The notes under the pieces: model-generated
The model's database searches: none
What the model was told of the DNA's origin: nothing
What the model saw: only the letters and a program-made list of their open reading frames with translations
Translations under genes and position numbers: made by a program
Assembly (NCBI RefSeq): GCF_947494125.1
Contig: NZ_CANLTU010000011.1
Location: 1 to 64,000, forward strand
Length of the DNA stretch: 64,000 nt
Origin: an uncultured Tenacibaculum sp.
Lineage (GTDB): Bacteria; Bacteroidota; Bacteroidia; Flavobacteriales; Flavobacteriaceae
Reading direction: 5' to 3'
Shown: one piece after another, positions 36,148 to 43,975 of the stretch
How positions within the stretch are numbered: the stretch's first letter is position 1
How the letters are laid out: every line of letters begins with the position of its first letter

Positions 36148-37221
36148 ATGTGTACAAGAATATTTAATAATTTTAACGAAGAGGATAATTACTTAACTAC
36201 AGCTAGAAACATGGACTGGGCTACTCAAATGGCTACCTCAATTTTTGCTTTTAAAATAGATAACAATAAACCTTTAGTGAGAACTGGTACTCATCCTCAG
36301 AATGAAAATTCATTAATTTGGACTGCTAAATATGACAGTATTGTTACTATGGTTGGAACTGAAGCTCCTTTTGGAGCTTCTGATGGTATAAATTCTAAAG
36401 GGCTCGTTGCAAATTTATTATACGATAGCAATGCTAGTTATGATCGTGAAGATGGAACCTCTTGTAAGAATTTAGACGTATTACGTTGGATACAATTTGT
36501 TTTAGACACTTGTTGCTCCGTAAAAGAAGTAGTAAATAAGTTTAATGATAACGCAACTACCAAAATTCAACTTATAGGAGGAAAAGTACCAGGAACCGAA
36601 AAATCTGCGGCATTACATCTAGCTGTTTCTGATAAATTTAAAAACTCTGCCATTATTGAAGTGTATAATGGTGAATACCATATACATGAAAGTTCAGAGT
36701 ATAGAGTAATGACCAATGAACCATCTTATGATAAACAAATTGAATTAAATCAATTTTGGAGATGGCAATGGACCAATCAAAATAATTTTCCTAGTTATAC
36801 TTTACCTGGAGGTCCATTCCCGTCAGATCGATTTGCTAGAGCTTCATATTATTTAAATCATTTAAATCCAACTAATAACACTTCTGATTCTTTAGCTCAA
36901 TCAAAATCAGTAGTTATGAATGCTTCCGTTCCAGTTAATTTTAAATCAGGTTTATTAAAATATCCAAATATTGCTCAAACACTTTGGACAACTATAGCCA
37001 GTCATAATGATTTAACATACTATTTCTGTAATGCTCGTACCATTGGGGATATATGGATGAACTTAAATCAAATGGAACTTTTTCCTTCCTCTGTTTCACA
37101 ACTTATTGTTGTATTAGAAAATAAAAATGAAGAGTTTATAAATGTTCCTTTATATGGTTTTCAAAATGGAAACTTTAAAACAACTGATGATCCTTTTAAA
37201 GCTGAAAAAAATAAACCTTAA
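36148..37221 (+). CDS. Linear amide C-N hydrolase, choloylglycine hydrolase/penicillin V acylase family
   Basis: A 357-residue N-terminal-nucleophile hydrolase. After Met removal the nucleophile is C2 (MCTRIFNN); R20 and D23 in TARNMDW fit the catalytic pair, an Asn in VMTNEPSYD and an Arg in PSDRFARASY complete the site. Family members split bile salts, penicillin V or N-acyl homoserine lactones. Gram-negative forms usually have a signal peptide before the Cys; this one has none, like the Gram-positive cytoplasmic type. It sits between the 35570 gene and a BBE oxidase under the P1 promoter. The acylated substrate is unknown. Confidence 0.88.
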   Translation: MCTRIFNNFNEEDNYLTTARNMDWATQMATSIFAFKIDNNKPLVRTGTHPQNENSLIWTAKYDSIVTMVGTEAPFGASDGINSKGLVANLLYDSNASYDREDGTSCKNLDVLRWIQFVLDTCCSVKEVVNKFNDNATTKIQLIGGKVPGTEKSAALHLAVSDKFKNSAIIEVYNGEYHIHESSEYRVMTNEPSYDKQIELNQFWRWQWTNQNNFPSYTLPGGPFPSDRFARASYYLNHLNPTNNTSDSLAQSKSVVMNASVPVNFKSGLLKYPNIAQTLWTTIASHNDLTYYFCNARTIGDIWMNLNQMELFPSSVSQLIVVLENKNEEFINVPLYGFQNGNFKTTDDPFKAEKNKP

Positions 37222-37250
37222 TAAAAAATTTTAACCAACTAATCTTTATT

Positions 37251-38915
37251 ATGATACAACCAGAAACTATTACAGCACAATTAAAAGAACAAATAGATTC
37301 TTTTTTAAAAGAGCTTAATCAAATAATTCCTTCAAATATTGATATTTCAACCAATTGGGGCGATTTACAAAATGTATATGAACACAATATTAAAAGTCAA
37401 ATTTTTAACAGGCGTTTACAATTCAACCCGTTTGTTATAGTGTATTGTGAAACAGCATCAGATGTTGAAGCAACCTATAATACTGCCATAAAAAACAAAC
37501 TTCCAATTAAAGTTCGTGCTGGTGGACATGATCATGCTGGAGAATGCAATGGCACAAACGTAGTTTTAATTGATGTTTCAAAAATGGATCGTGTAACAAT
37601 AGATTCAGATACCAAAATAGCTAAAATAGGGCCAGGAATTCGATTTGAGTCGTTAACCTCAATCCTAGCAGACAGTAATGTTATGATACCTCATGGTACT
37701 TGTGCTACTGTAGGAATTGCTGGTTTCACCATGGGTGGTGGTTGGGGACCATGGACTCGAAAAATGGGGATGTGTTGCGAACATCTAGTAGGTGCTACAA
37801 TTCTATTAGGAAACGGAAAGCTTATTAATTTAAATGTAGATTCTGAAACTGGATTTGTACCTGATTTATTATGGGCTCTTAGAGGTGGTGGCGGTATGAG
37901 TTATGGAATTGTTACAGAATTACGCATTCAAACATTTCCTTTACCTAAAGTTTTACATCGATTTGAAATTGAATGGAATCCATACAATGATGAACAACCA
38001 GATTTAATAGAAGGAAATATTCCTACTATACAAATATTGAAAAAATGGGAAGAGTTCATAGCTTCAAAAAATACTCCTAGATTAACTGGAACTAATTTAA
38101 AAATAAACGGAAGAGCTTGGAATAACAATACTCCAATTGATACAGAATCTATAGCTCACAATTGTGTTTTTTATGGATATTGGGAAGGAGATGAAACTAG
38201 TTTAACAGATGCTATTAATGATAATTTCCAAGGCATTTTATCAAATTATCAGTTCACTATTGAACCTGCTACTGGTGCAGATTTTCATCATACAAACAGA
38301 TATGGTAAAAACCTAATGAGTAATTGGGATAGAGAATCTCATTCTAAAATTTTAAGCAAACTTAATTTACTTCAAGGTACACCATTACAACCAGATGAGG
38401 ACTTAGCAGCTCCTCATAAAATTACTTCTCGTTTAGTTGATAAAGATGGATTAAATTTTAATAATAAAGATGGATATCAACAACTATTAAAAAGCTTAAC
38501 TTCTAATTTAATTTTAGACGGTAATAGAGCTTTAGGTCTATTTACCTATGTTACTTTAGGTGCAATAATTGGTGATTTTTACACAGAAAACATAGCTAAA
38601 ACTAACAGTGCATTTCCTTATAAAGACAAGCTATATACCATACAATACCAATGTTGGTGGAATACAGAAACTGAAGAAAAAGAAAAGTTTCAAAATAATT
38701 TTGTTTATGATAGAACCAACCGAGCATTAGATTGGATTGAAACTAGTAGAAACTTTGATATTCCAAATACCTCTGGAGCTTTTATTAGCTTTAAAGATAG
38801 TTCAATACCTACCAAAACTTACTTTGATAAAAGTTACGAACGTTTAAAAGAAATAAAAGAAAATCAATCTAAAGATCCATATAATCACTTTAGAACACGT
38901 AAAACAATTATTTAA
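37251..38915 (+). CDS. FAD-binding oxidoreductase of the berberine-bridge (BBE) family
   Basis: A 554-residue flavoprotein. The FAD domain begins PFVIVYCETASDVEATYNTA; KVRAGGHDHAGE holds the His that in BBE enzymes bonds covalently to FAD, and HGTCATVGIAGFTMGGGWG holds the Cys that can form the second covalent bond. ALRGGGGMSYGIVTELRI (about 208-225) ends the FAD domain. The C-terminal BBE segment is DPYNHFRTRKTI. Such oxidases act on alcohols of sugars, alkaloids or antibiotics. No signal peptide is seen. It lies 29 bases after the Ntn hydrolase gene. Confidence 0.9.
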   Translation: MIQPETITAQLKEQIDSFLKELNQIIPSNIDISTNWGDLQNVYEHNIKSQIFNRRLQFNPFVIVYCETASDVEATYNTAIKNKLPIKVRAGGHDHAGECNGTNVVLIDVSKMDRVTIDSDTKIAKIGPGIRFESLTSILADSNVMIPHGTCATVGIAGFTMGGGWGPWTRKMGMCCEHLVGATILLGNGKLINLNVDSETGFVPDLLWALRGGGGMSYGIVTELRIQTFPLPKVLHRFEIEWNPYNDEQPDLIEGNIPTIQILKKWEEFIASKNTPRLTGTNLKINGRAWNNNTPIDTESIAHNCVFYGYWEGDETSLTDAINDNFQGILSNYQFTIEPATGADFHHTNRYGKNLMSNWDRESHSKILSKLNLLQGTPLQPDEDLAAPHKITSRLVDKDGLNFNNKDGYQQLLKSLTSNLILDGNRALGLFTYVTLGAIIGDFYTENIAKTNSAFPYKDKLYTIQYQCWWNTETEEKEKFQNNFVYDRTNRALDWIETSRNFDIPNTSGAFISFKDSSIPTKTYFDKSYERLKEIKENQSKDPYNHFRTRKTII

Positions 38916-38945
38916 AAAAAGATATAATCTTAAAAGCAAAACATT

Positions 38946-39794
38946 ATGACAAAAAAAGTAATAGGCTATTTTAGTAACTGGGTTACATTAGCTGATGTAG
39001 AAAACAAATGCGAAGGGTATACAGATATTTTATTTTCTTTTTGGCAAGACCCAACAAATGGAGTCATAGGAGCTGCAGAAGCCACTGTAAGCAACCCTGA
39101 AATTATTCAGTTTTTAAAAAATAAAAACAAAAAATGTATTCTAGCTGCTGGTGGAGAATATCTAAATCCTTTAAATTATGATCCTAAAAATTATGGAACT
39201 GCTCTTGCTAATTTTGCAATACAACATCAGTTTGATGGGGTCGATTTAGATATAGAGAATATAGCAATGGACTCACAAACAATTCAATGGTTAGTTGATA
39301 CCACTATAACAGTACATCAAGTTAGTAAAGAAAAGAATTATCCTTTACAAATTTCTCATGCTCCACAGGCTCCATATTTTATGTTTAACGGAGGATATAG
39401 CGAAATAGAAACAAGAACTAACGGAATAATTGATTATTATAACATTCAATATTATAATCAAGGTAACTGGGAATACCAATCTTATGAAAATTACAGCTCT
39501 TTATTTGATGAACAATATAATGCTATTAAAAACCCTACTTCTACACAAAGTATTCTAAAACAAGGAGTGCCTGCTCATAAATTAATAATAGGGAAACCAA
39601 TTACTCCTGCCGATGTAAATAATACTGGATATATCCCTATAAATAAATTCGAAAACATATTAAACGAAGCCATAATAAATAAAGTAGAATTTGGAGGTAT
39701 AATGGGATGGAAAGTAGATAGCGATATTAATGGCAACTGGGGTATAGCAATATCAAAAACAATGGGGATTTCTAAAGTAAATATTCCAATATAA
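38946..39794 (+). CDS. GH18 family protein (chitinase-like), no signal peptide
   Basis: A 282-residue TIM-barrel protein of glycoside hydrolase family 18. The catalytic DxxDxDxE is intact: D97, D100, D102 and E104 in FDGVDLDIEN. Strand beta-2 is KCILAAGGEY, the substrate-assisting YNIQYYNQG (about 168-176) follows, and the terminal EFGGIMGWKVDSD matches bacterial chitinases. It is short, a bare catalytic barrel, and starts MTKKVIGYFSN without any export signal, unusual for a polysaccharide enzyme. It is the last gene of the P1 unit and is followed by a terminator. Confidence 0.88.
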   Translation: MTKKVIGYFSNWVTLADVENKCEGYTDILFSFWQDPTNGVIGAAEATVSNPEIIQFLKNKNKKCILAAGGEYLNPLNYDPKNYGTALANFAIQHQFDGVDLDIENIAMDSQTIQWLVDTTITVHQVSKEKNYPLQISHAPQAPYFMFNGGYSEIETRTNGIIDYYNIQYYNQGNWEYQSYENYSSLFDEQYNAIKNPTSTQSILKQGVPAHKLIIGKPITPADVNNTGYIPINKFENILNEAIINKVEFGGIMGWKVDSDINGNWGIAISKTMGISKVNIPI

Positions 39795-39830
39795 AATACT
39801 CTCATTTTTGTATAAACATAAAAAGAGCTC

Positions 39831-39856
39831 TAAATTTAATATTTGGAGTTCTTTTT
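39831..39856 (+). terminator. Imperfect terminator after the GH18 gene
   Basis: A-rich arm AAAGAGCTCTAAAT and complementary ATTTGGAGTTCTTT arm with two mismatches, followed by more T. It closes the P1 unit. Confidence 0.55.
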
Positions 39857-39903
39857 TATTTAAATATAATTTTAAACCTCATTCATAACAGTCTTTCACC
39901 TAC

Positions 39904-39969
39904 TCACAACATAAAAAAATCTCCTCACAACATTAACCTGATTTTTGCTTTATTTTAAAAGTAGTTTTA
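39904..39969 (+). promoter_or_regulatory. LytTR-type promoter P2
   Basis: Two identical copies of TCACAACAT (39904-39912, 39925-39933), 21-bp period, exactly 28 bases, then -7 box TAGTTTTA (39962-39969). There is no -33 TTG at the normal spacing. It faces the AraC-type gene, about 470 bases downstream. The element AAATAGTTCTAT at 39977 corresponds to AAATAGCGCTAT of the other promoters. Confidence 0.75.
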
Positions 39970-39974
39970 TAAAA

Positions 39975-40436
39975 ACAAATAGTTCTATCAGTTAGTTTCC
40001 AATGGTTAAATTAGAAATTACCATAATATAGATTGTTACTAATAGAGCTTTGTTAATAGAAAAATAATTTTCAACAGACTCTATCTTTATAAATGTTAAT
40101 AAAATACATCAACATCCATTATCATAAACTAGCTACAACATTTTATCATACTAACATAAAGTTATTTGGGATAAATTTTCTAATAATTTGAATCCAAAAC
40201 TATATAGCACTCTACTCTACTGTATAAACAAATTTTCTGAAAAATAACGCTATTGCATTTAATCCATTAAAGCTATTTAAATAAAACAATAACGTTTCGT
40301 TCAATTCTAGGCTTTTATAAAAGATAAATACATGTAATAAGAGGTTGAAAACCTGAGTTTGTTGCTTGCAACATTCTCCTTTTGCGCCTACAATAACATT
40401 AACGTTTTAAATCAAATATTTAAAAAACTAATACAA
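39975..40436 (+). other. Long 5' leader before the AraC-type gene
   Basis: About 460 bases with no convincing protein frame. It starts with the shared leader element: TTAGTTTCCAA, then stem ATGGT (40002-40006) with ACCAT (40020-40024) and AGAAA in the loop, the same layout as the 51462 and 54696 hairpins. Further down are small hairpins AGGTTgaaAACCT and TGTTGCttGCAACA near 40342-40372. The region may carry RNA-level control of the AraC gene. Confidence 0.45.
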
Positions 40437-41251
40437 ATGAAAAAAATCATAAACAAAAACAACATCATTATTACCGACATAAATTTTGTCAAAAAAATTG
40501 ACATTATTATTCAGGAAAAAAAACAGATGCTTCATTTGGAGTTTCTCAATTAGCTGAATTATTACAAATAAGCAAATCTCAACTCAATAAAAAAACATTA
40601 GAACAAACAGGTTACTCTCCTAGTAAACTAATCTTAAAACACAAAATGGACCTAGCCAAACAACTTTTAAATTTAAGTTCTAATCAAATAAAAGAAATCG
40701 CATTTCAATGTGGGTTCAATAGCTTGAGTACATTTAGTCGTAAATTTAAACATGAATATGGGTCTTCTCCATCAACATATCGTAAAAATTGTATTAAATC
40801 AGAAACTAAACTTATTGACTGGAACCTCCCTTTTACTGAAAATTATTTTAATCAGTTAGTTCTAATTAAAAATAAAAATACCTGGCTAAAAAACTTATTT
40901 TCAATAGTTATTGATAACCTTGATAATGAATCATTTTCTATTGAAGATTTATCAAAGCAACTTTTCATGTCTTCATCTAATCTTAACCGTAAGGTTAAAA
41001 AGTTATTTGGCTTTTCAACTTTAAAATTAATACGAGATTTACGTTTACAATATGCTGCTGAACTTCTTAACATACACAACATGTCTGTTACTGAAGTTTC
41101 TTATTCAACAGGTTTTTATGATGCTGCTCACCTTTCTCGCTATTTTAAAAAAACATTTGGTTGTTCTCCTGGTGAGTATAAAAATATAACTCCTATTTAT
41201 TCGTACATAAAAAAATTAAAAGAAACAAAAATAAATCAAATTCTCAATTAG
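40437..41251 (+). pseudogene. Double-HTH AraC-type regulator with a frame break at an A8 run
   Basis: A reading frame of 29 codons (MKKIINKNNIIITDIN...) runs into eight A (40516-40523) and would stop at 40553. In the -1 frame the text continues without loss as ...EKK TDASFGVSQLAELLQISKSQL..., a classical AraC helix-turn-helix, on to 41251, giving 271 residues. The first available ATG in that frame (40646) lies inside the first HTH, so the frames belong to one gene. It holds two full AraC HTH units (about 32-115 and 157-245) and no effector domain. GAA AAA AAA is a perfect slippery heptamer, so -1 frameshifting, phase variation, decay and a sequencing error are all possible. Confidence 0.65.
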
Positions 41252-41711
41252 TTTTATGCTAAATACAACACACCTCATATAACTTAAAGTAATTAGAGTT
41301 TATTTTAAAAACTACTTAAAAACAACAATAGTTCAAATTGTAAAATAGTTGCATAATCGGTACAAAAAAAAGCACTTCTCTCTCTGTACATTTGAACTAT
41401 AAGAATTCAATAATTGTACAATTAGAGTTTTTAATTTCATAAACTAAAGCTGCAGATTAGGATGTGAAAAAAGTAAATTTCAAATGATAGTCCCCCGACA
41501 AAAGTACATGGTATATAATATATCGAACTTATAAGAAAATACAATAATGTTGCGCTATTTGATTTTGAAATTTTCACACAATACCTATACACTTCTTAAA
41601 AAGATTAAAATAGGTCTGTGAAAAATAATAAAGATCATTAGAAAGTCTAATGGCTTATACTAACTTGTTATAGATCTTATCTAAAATCTATAGCCTTTTT
41701 AAAAAATAATT
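41252..41711 (+). other. Intergenic region with long hairpins
   Basis: 460 bases with no convincing gene. ATAGTTCAAAT (41328-41338) and ATTTGAACTAT (41390-41400) are perfect arms of a long stem-loop. TATAGAT (41670-41676) and ATCTATA (41686-41692) form a second hairpin followed by CCTTTTT, 13 bases before the next ATG. A weak direct-repeat and TAAATTTC box near 41437-41481 and a GCGCTAT element at 41552 recall the LytTR promoters but do not fit their spacing. Confidence 0.45.
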
Positions 41712-41948
41712 ATGGCATCTTACAATGTTCAAAACTTTACTTATGATGGCCCTGGTGATAGTCTTTGCTACGGCAAACAAGACGATCATAATCATTATAA
41801 AGCAAACAAATTCACAATTGATGTGACAGCATACCTTCAAAGCCAAGGCATACAAAACATACATGCTGGTCCTTTTAAATCTCATCAAAACAAACCAAGT
41901 TTAGGCAAAGAATTTAAATGGAATGGTAATGCTTGGGTTAAGTCTTAA
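41712..41948 (+). CDS. Small hypothetical protein (78 aa)
   Basis: A 78-residue soluble protein, MASYNVQNFTYDGPGDSLCY..., rich in Asn, His, Lys and Tyr with one Cys. It has no signal peptide and no recognisable domain. Its ATG has an AT-rich upstream stretch and it lies 56 bases before the next gene on the same strand, with which it is probably co-transcribed. Nothing in the sequence indicates a function; small size and compact, polar composition would suit an effector or a structural component. Confidence 0.6.
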   Translation: MASYNVQNFTYDGPGDSLCYGKQDDHNHYKANKFTIDVTAYLQSQGIQNIHAGPFKSHQNKPSLGKEFKWNGNAWVKS

Positions 41949-42004
41949 ATAAAAACACTTAAAATAAATATAAAACAAACTTTTTATAAAAAATTAACAT
42001 AATC

Positions 42005-42625
42005 ATGGACAAAATTAAATTAAACTTCGTTAACAAATCAGCAGATACAAACAATAGTAGTATTGTAATTTTTCAACAAAATGTTGCCGAAGATTTTGGA
42101 GAAATTGCAATTGCTTGGAAAGTAATTGAAAACTGTGGAAGATTAGACAATCATCCATTTACATACCCTATGCAATTTCAAGTATCATCAAGTGATTCAT
42201 ATGGGAACTTTACACCTCAATTAACTGCTTCAAATGGAAATGCTTTTGATATGATTAAGGATACGTCTGGAGACATCCTTAAACAATCTTCTACATCTGC
42301 TACTAGCTCTAATGAAGTAGAAGTAAGAAATAATTTAGCTAGTGGAGCAATCAATGCAAACTGTTATAGAGACGGGAAATTATTAGCTTCCAAAACTGGT
42401 TTAGCTCCTGGGCAAAAAGCTGTTTTTGAGTTCCAACCAAAAATTTACATCGGTGTTGTTTCACAAATAGAAGAAGGAGATGTAATGAACTCTGCTATAA
42501 TTTCACAAATTAATTCAGAAATTAATTTATTTGGAATTACAAGTGCAGATATAGTAATGTCAGGTGGAGGACCTGGAAAAAGTTCTGAGCCTTTCAATTT
42601 TACCTTAGAAAACATCAATCAGTAA
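42005..42625 (+). CDS. Hypothetical protein, paralogue of the 43193 product
   Basis: A 206-residue soluble protein with no signal peptide. The opening KLNFVNKSADTNNSSIVIFQ, the AIAWKVIENCG segment (about 36-46), CYRDGKLLASK (about 120-130) and KIYIGVVSQIEEGD (about 148-161) recur in diverged form in the 43193 gene product (NFHFTNLSIGNNNIAFFQ, ILWHLSFRLVK, IYRGDFLIEEQ, GTVISVSKLN). The fold is probably all-beta. I recall similar proteins in other bacteria as hypothetical only. The gene is followed by a perfect hairpin. Confidence 0.65.
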   Translation: MDKIKLNFVNKSADTNNSSIVIFQQNVAEDFGEIAIAWKVIENCGRLDNHPFTYPMQFQVSSSDSYGNFTPQLTASNGNAFDMIKDTSGDILKQSSTSATSSNEVEVRNNLASGAINANCYRDGKLLASKTGLAPGQKAVFEFQPKIYIGVVSQIEEGDVMNSAIISQINSEINLFGITSADIVMSGGGPGKSSEPFNFTLENINQ

Positions 42626-42644
42626 TTACTTTTAGGTTAGGTAT

Positions 42645-42670
42645 AGAAGGCATGGTCATACATGCCTTCT
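42645..42670 (+). terminator. Perfect hairpin after the 42005 gene
   Basis: 10-bp perfect stem AGAAGGCATG (42645-42654) with CATGCCTTCT (42661-42670), 6-base loop. It lacks a T run, so it may be a weak terminator or an mRNA-stabilising or processing structure that keeps the 42005 message high relative to the downstream genes. Confidence 0.55.
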
Positions 42671-42717
42671 TATCATAAATCATTCTTATAAAATATCTCA
42701 TTAATAAAAATTTAAAA

Positions 42718-43164
42718 ATGAATAATACTTATAATAATATTTGGTACTCAGGAGACTGGAAACAACAAAACCATGATCAAGTTCCTTACAATGGAATTAA
42801 AATTGAAGCCATTACTAAATATAGCCCTCAAACAAGTCCTCCTACCAAGCAAGAATTAATTTCTATTGATGCAATAGTAACTGATTACACAAAGGACCCC
42901 AATGGAGTGTCTAGTAAAGTTACTCTTAGTAAAACAGGAGCTTGGTACGATATTCCTATTCCTGAAGATAACAAAGTATCTCCTCCCAAACCGAATTCTA
43001 ATTTTACAGTAACCGATATATATTTTAACGGACTAGGAAAATTACAACTTCATGTTACAACTACTGGAATCTATTTACGTATACAATTTCGATATGGAGA
43101 AACAAATAGAACTAGAGAAGAATTAGGTTTTATTTTAAAATTTAAAGAATACTTAGAAGAATAA
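42718..43164 (+). CDS. Hypothetical protein (148 aa)
   Basis: A 148-residue protein without signal peptide or membrane segment. It has a Tyr/Trp-rich start (NNTYNNIWYSGDWKQQNHDQ), a central SKVTLSKTGAWYDIPIP, and a C-terminal beta-type part (GKLQLHVTTTGIYLRIQF). Pro-rich spacers separate the parts (SPQTSPPTKQ, KVSPPKPNSN). No family is recognised. It lies between the two paralogous genes of this section and 28 bases before the 43193 gene. Confidence 0.6.
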   Translation: MNNTYNNIWYSGDWKQQNHDQVPYNGIKIEAITKYSPQTSPPTKQELISIDAIVTDYTKDPNGVSSKVTLSKTGAWYDIPIPEDNKVSPPKPNSNFTVTDIYFNGLGKLQLHVTTTGIYLRIQFRYGETNRTREELGFILKFKEYLEE

Positions 43165-43192
43165 GTTTAAAATAAATATATGCTTTCAATTT

Positions 43193-43741
43193 ATGTATAC
43201 AAACTTTCATTTTACAAATTTATCCATTGGAAATAATAATATTGCTTTCTTTCAAAAAGATAGAAACAAATCCTTAGCCAATACAAAAAAAAATATTTGG
43301 GTAAAAAATTGCCAATACAAATGGTCTTGTAAAATAAAAATTTTATGGCATTTAAGTTTTCGTTTAGTAAAAATATCAGGAAGCACAACAGTATTTTACA
43401 ACTTAAAAACTGTATATACTACATTAAATAAACTCTTTTTAATTTCTAAGAATGGGATTATTTCAATACAACAAAGTTATAGAGATGGAAAACAGATTAT
43501 TGATTATGAACAAATAAAAGGAAATGAATTTATAGCTATACAAATTTACAGAGGAGATTTTCTTATTGAAGAACAATATTTTAAAGGAAAATACCTCAAC
43601 TTTCAAATTGGCACGGTTATAAGCGTCTCAAAATTGAATTCTAAAGAACCTTCTTTAAATATTGACTTTACAAGCTTAAAATCAATTTACTTAACCCTTG
43701 TTGCTAACAAAATTCAACTTGAAACAATAGAAAAATGGTAA
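43193..43741 (+). CDS. Hypothetical protein, diverged paralogue of the 42005 product
   Basis: A 182-residue protein with no signal peptide. It shares the order of conserved blocks with the 42005 product: a Phe/Asn-rich start ending IAFFQ, a Trp in ILWHLSF (about 51-57), an IYRGDFLIEEQYFKGK block corresponding to CYRDGKLLASKTGLAPGQK, then IGTVISVSKL. It is more basic than its paralogue and carries extra Lys/Trp/Cys segments (KNIWVKNCQYKWSCKIK). It may be a duplicated component with a changed surface. Confidence 0.6.
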   Translation: MYTNFHFTNLSIGNNNIAFFQKDRNKSLANTKKNIWVKNCQYKWSCKIKILWHLSFRLVKISGSTTVFYNLKTVYTTLNKLFLISKNGIISIQQSYRDGKQIIDYEQIKGNEFIAIQIYRGDFLIEEQYFKGKYLNFQIGTVISVSKLNSKEPSLNIDFTSLKSIYLTLVANKIQLETIEKW

Positions 43742-43975
43742 GAGTCTAATTAAAAACAGCACGCTATGTTATATTTTTTAATGAAAAATGGTTAATTCGA
43801 GGCTTCTACAAATCACATTTAAATAAAATAGAATTACAAATTGACTTTACAATATTGATTGTATATCAAGAAAATAACACTCTTAAATACAAGTGTTTTC
43901 TTTTTAATTCTCGGAAACAATTTTAGCTAAAACTTAAATAAGCTCAGTTTAATAAGAATATTAAAACTACACACA
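43742..43975 (+). other. Intergenic region with a weak terminator
   Basis: No gene is seen. AACACT (43876-43881) pairs with AGTGTT (43892-43897), followed by TTCTTTTT, giving a weak terminator between the small-protein group and the 43976-49703 operon. No LytTR-type repeat pair was found in this region. Confidence 0.45.

Noticed and set aside
40107..40179. Another repeat pair in the AraC leader
   Set aside because: CTACAACAT is present but the spacing to any partner and to a -7 box does not match the 21/22 and 28 bp rule.
40359..40436. Earlier start for the AraC-type gene at 40359
   Set aside because: The added residues show no AraC-family similarity; the ATG at 40437 begins a typical short lead-in.
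41416..41481. A sixth LytTR promoter before the 41712 gene
   Set aside because: A TAAATTTC box exists and TCATAAACT lies at the right distance, but the repeat matches only 6 of 9 bases and the upstream copy is poor.
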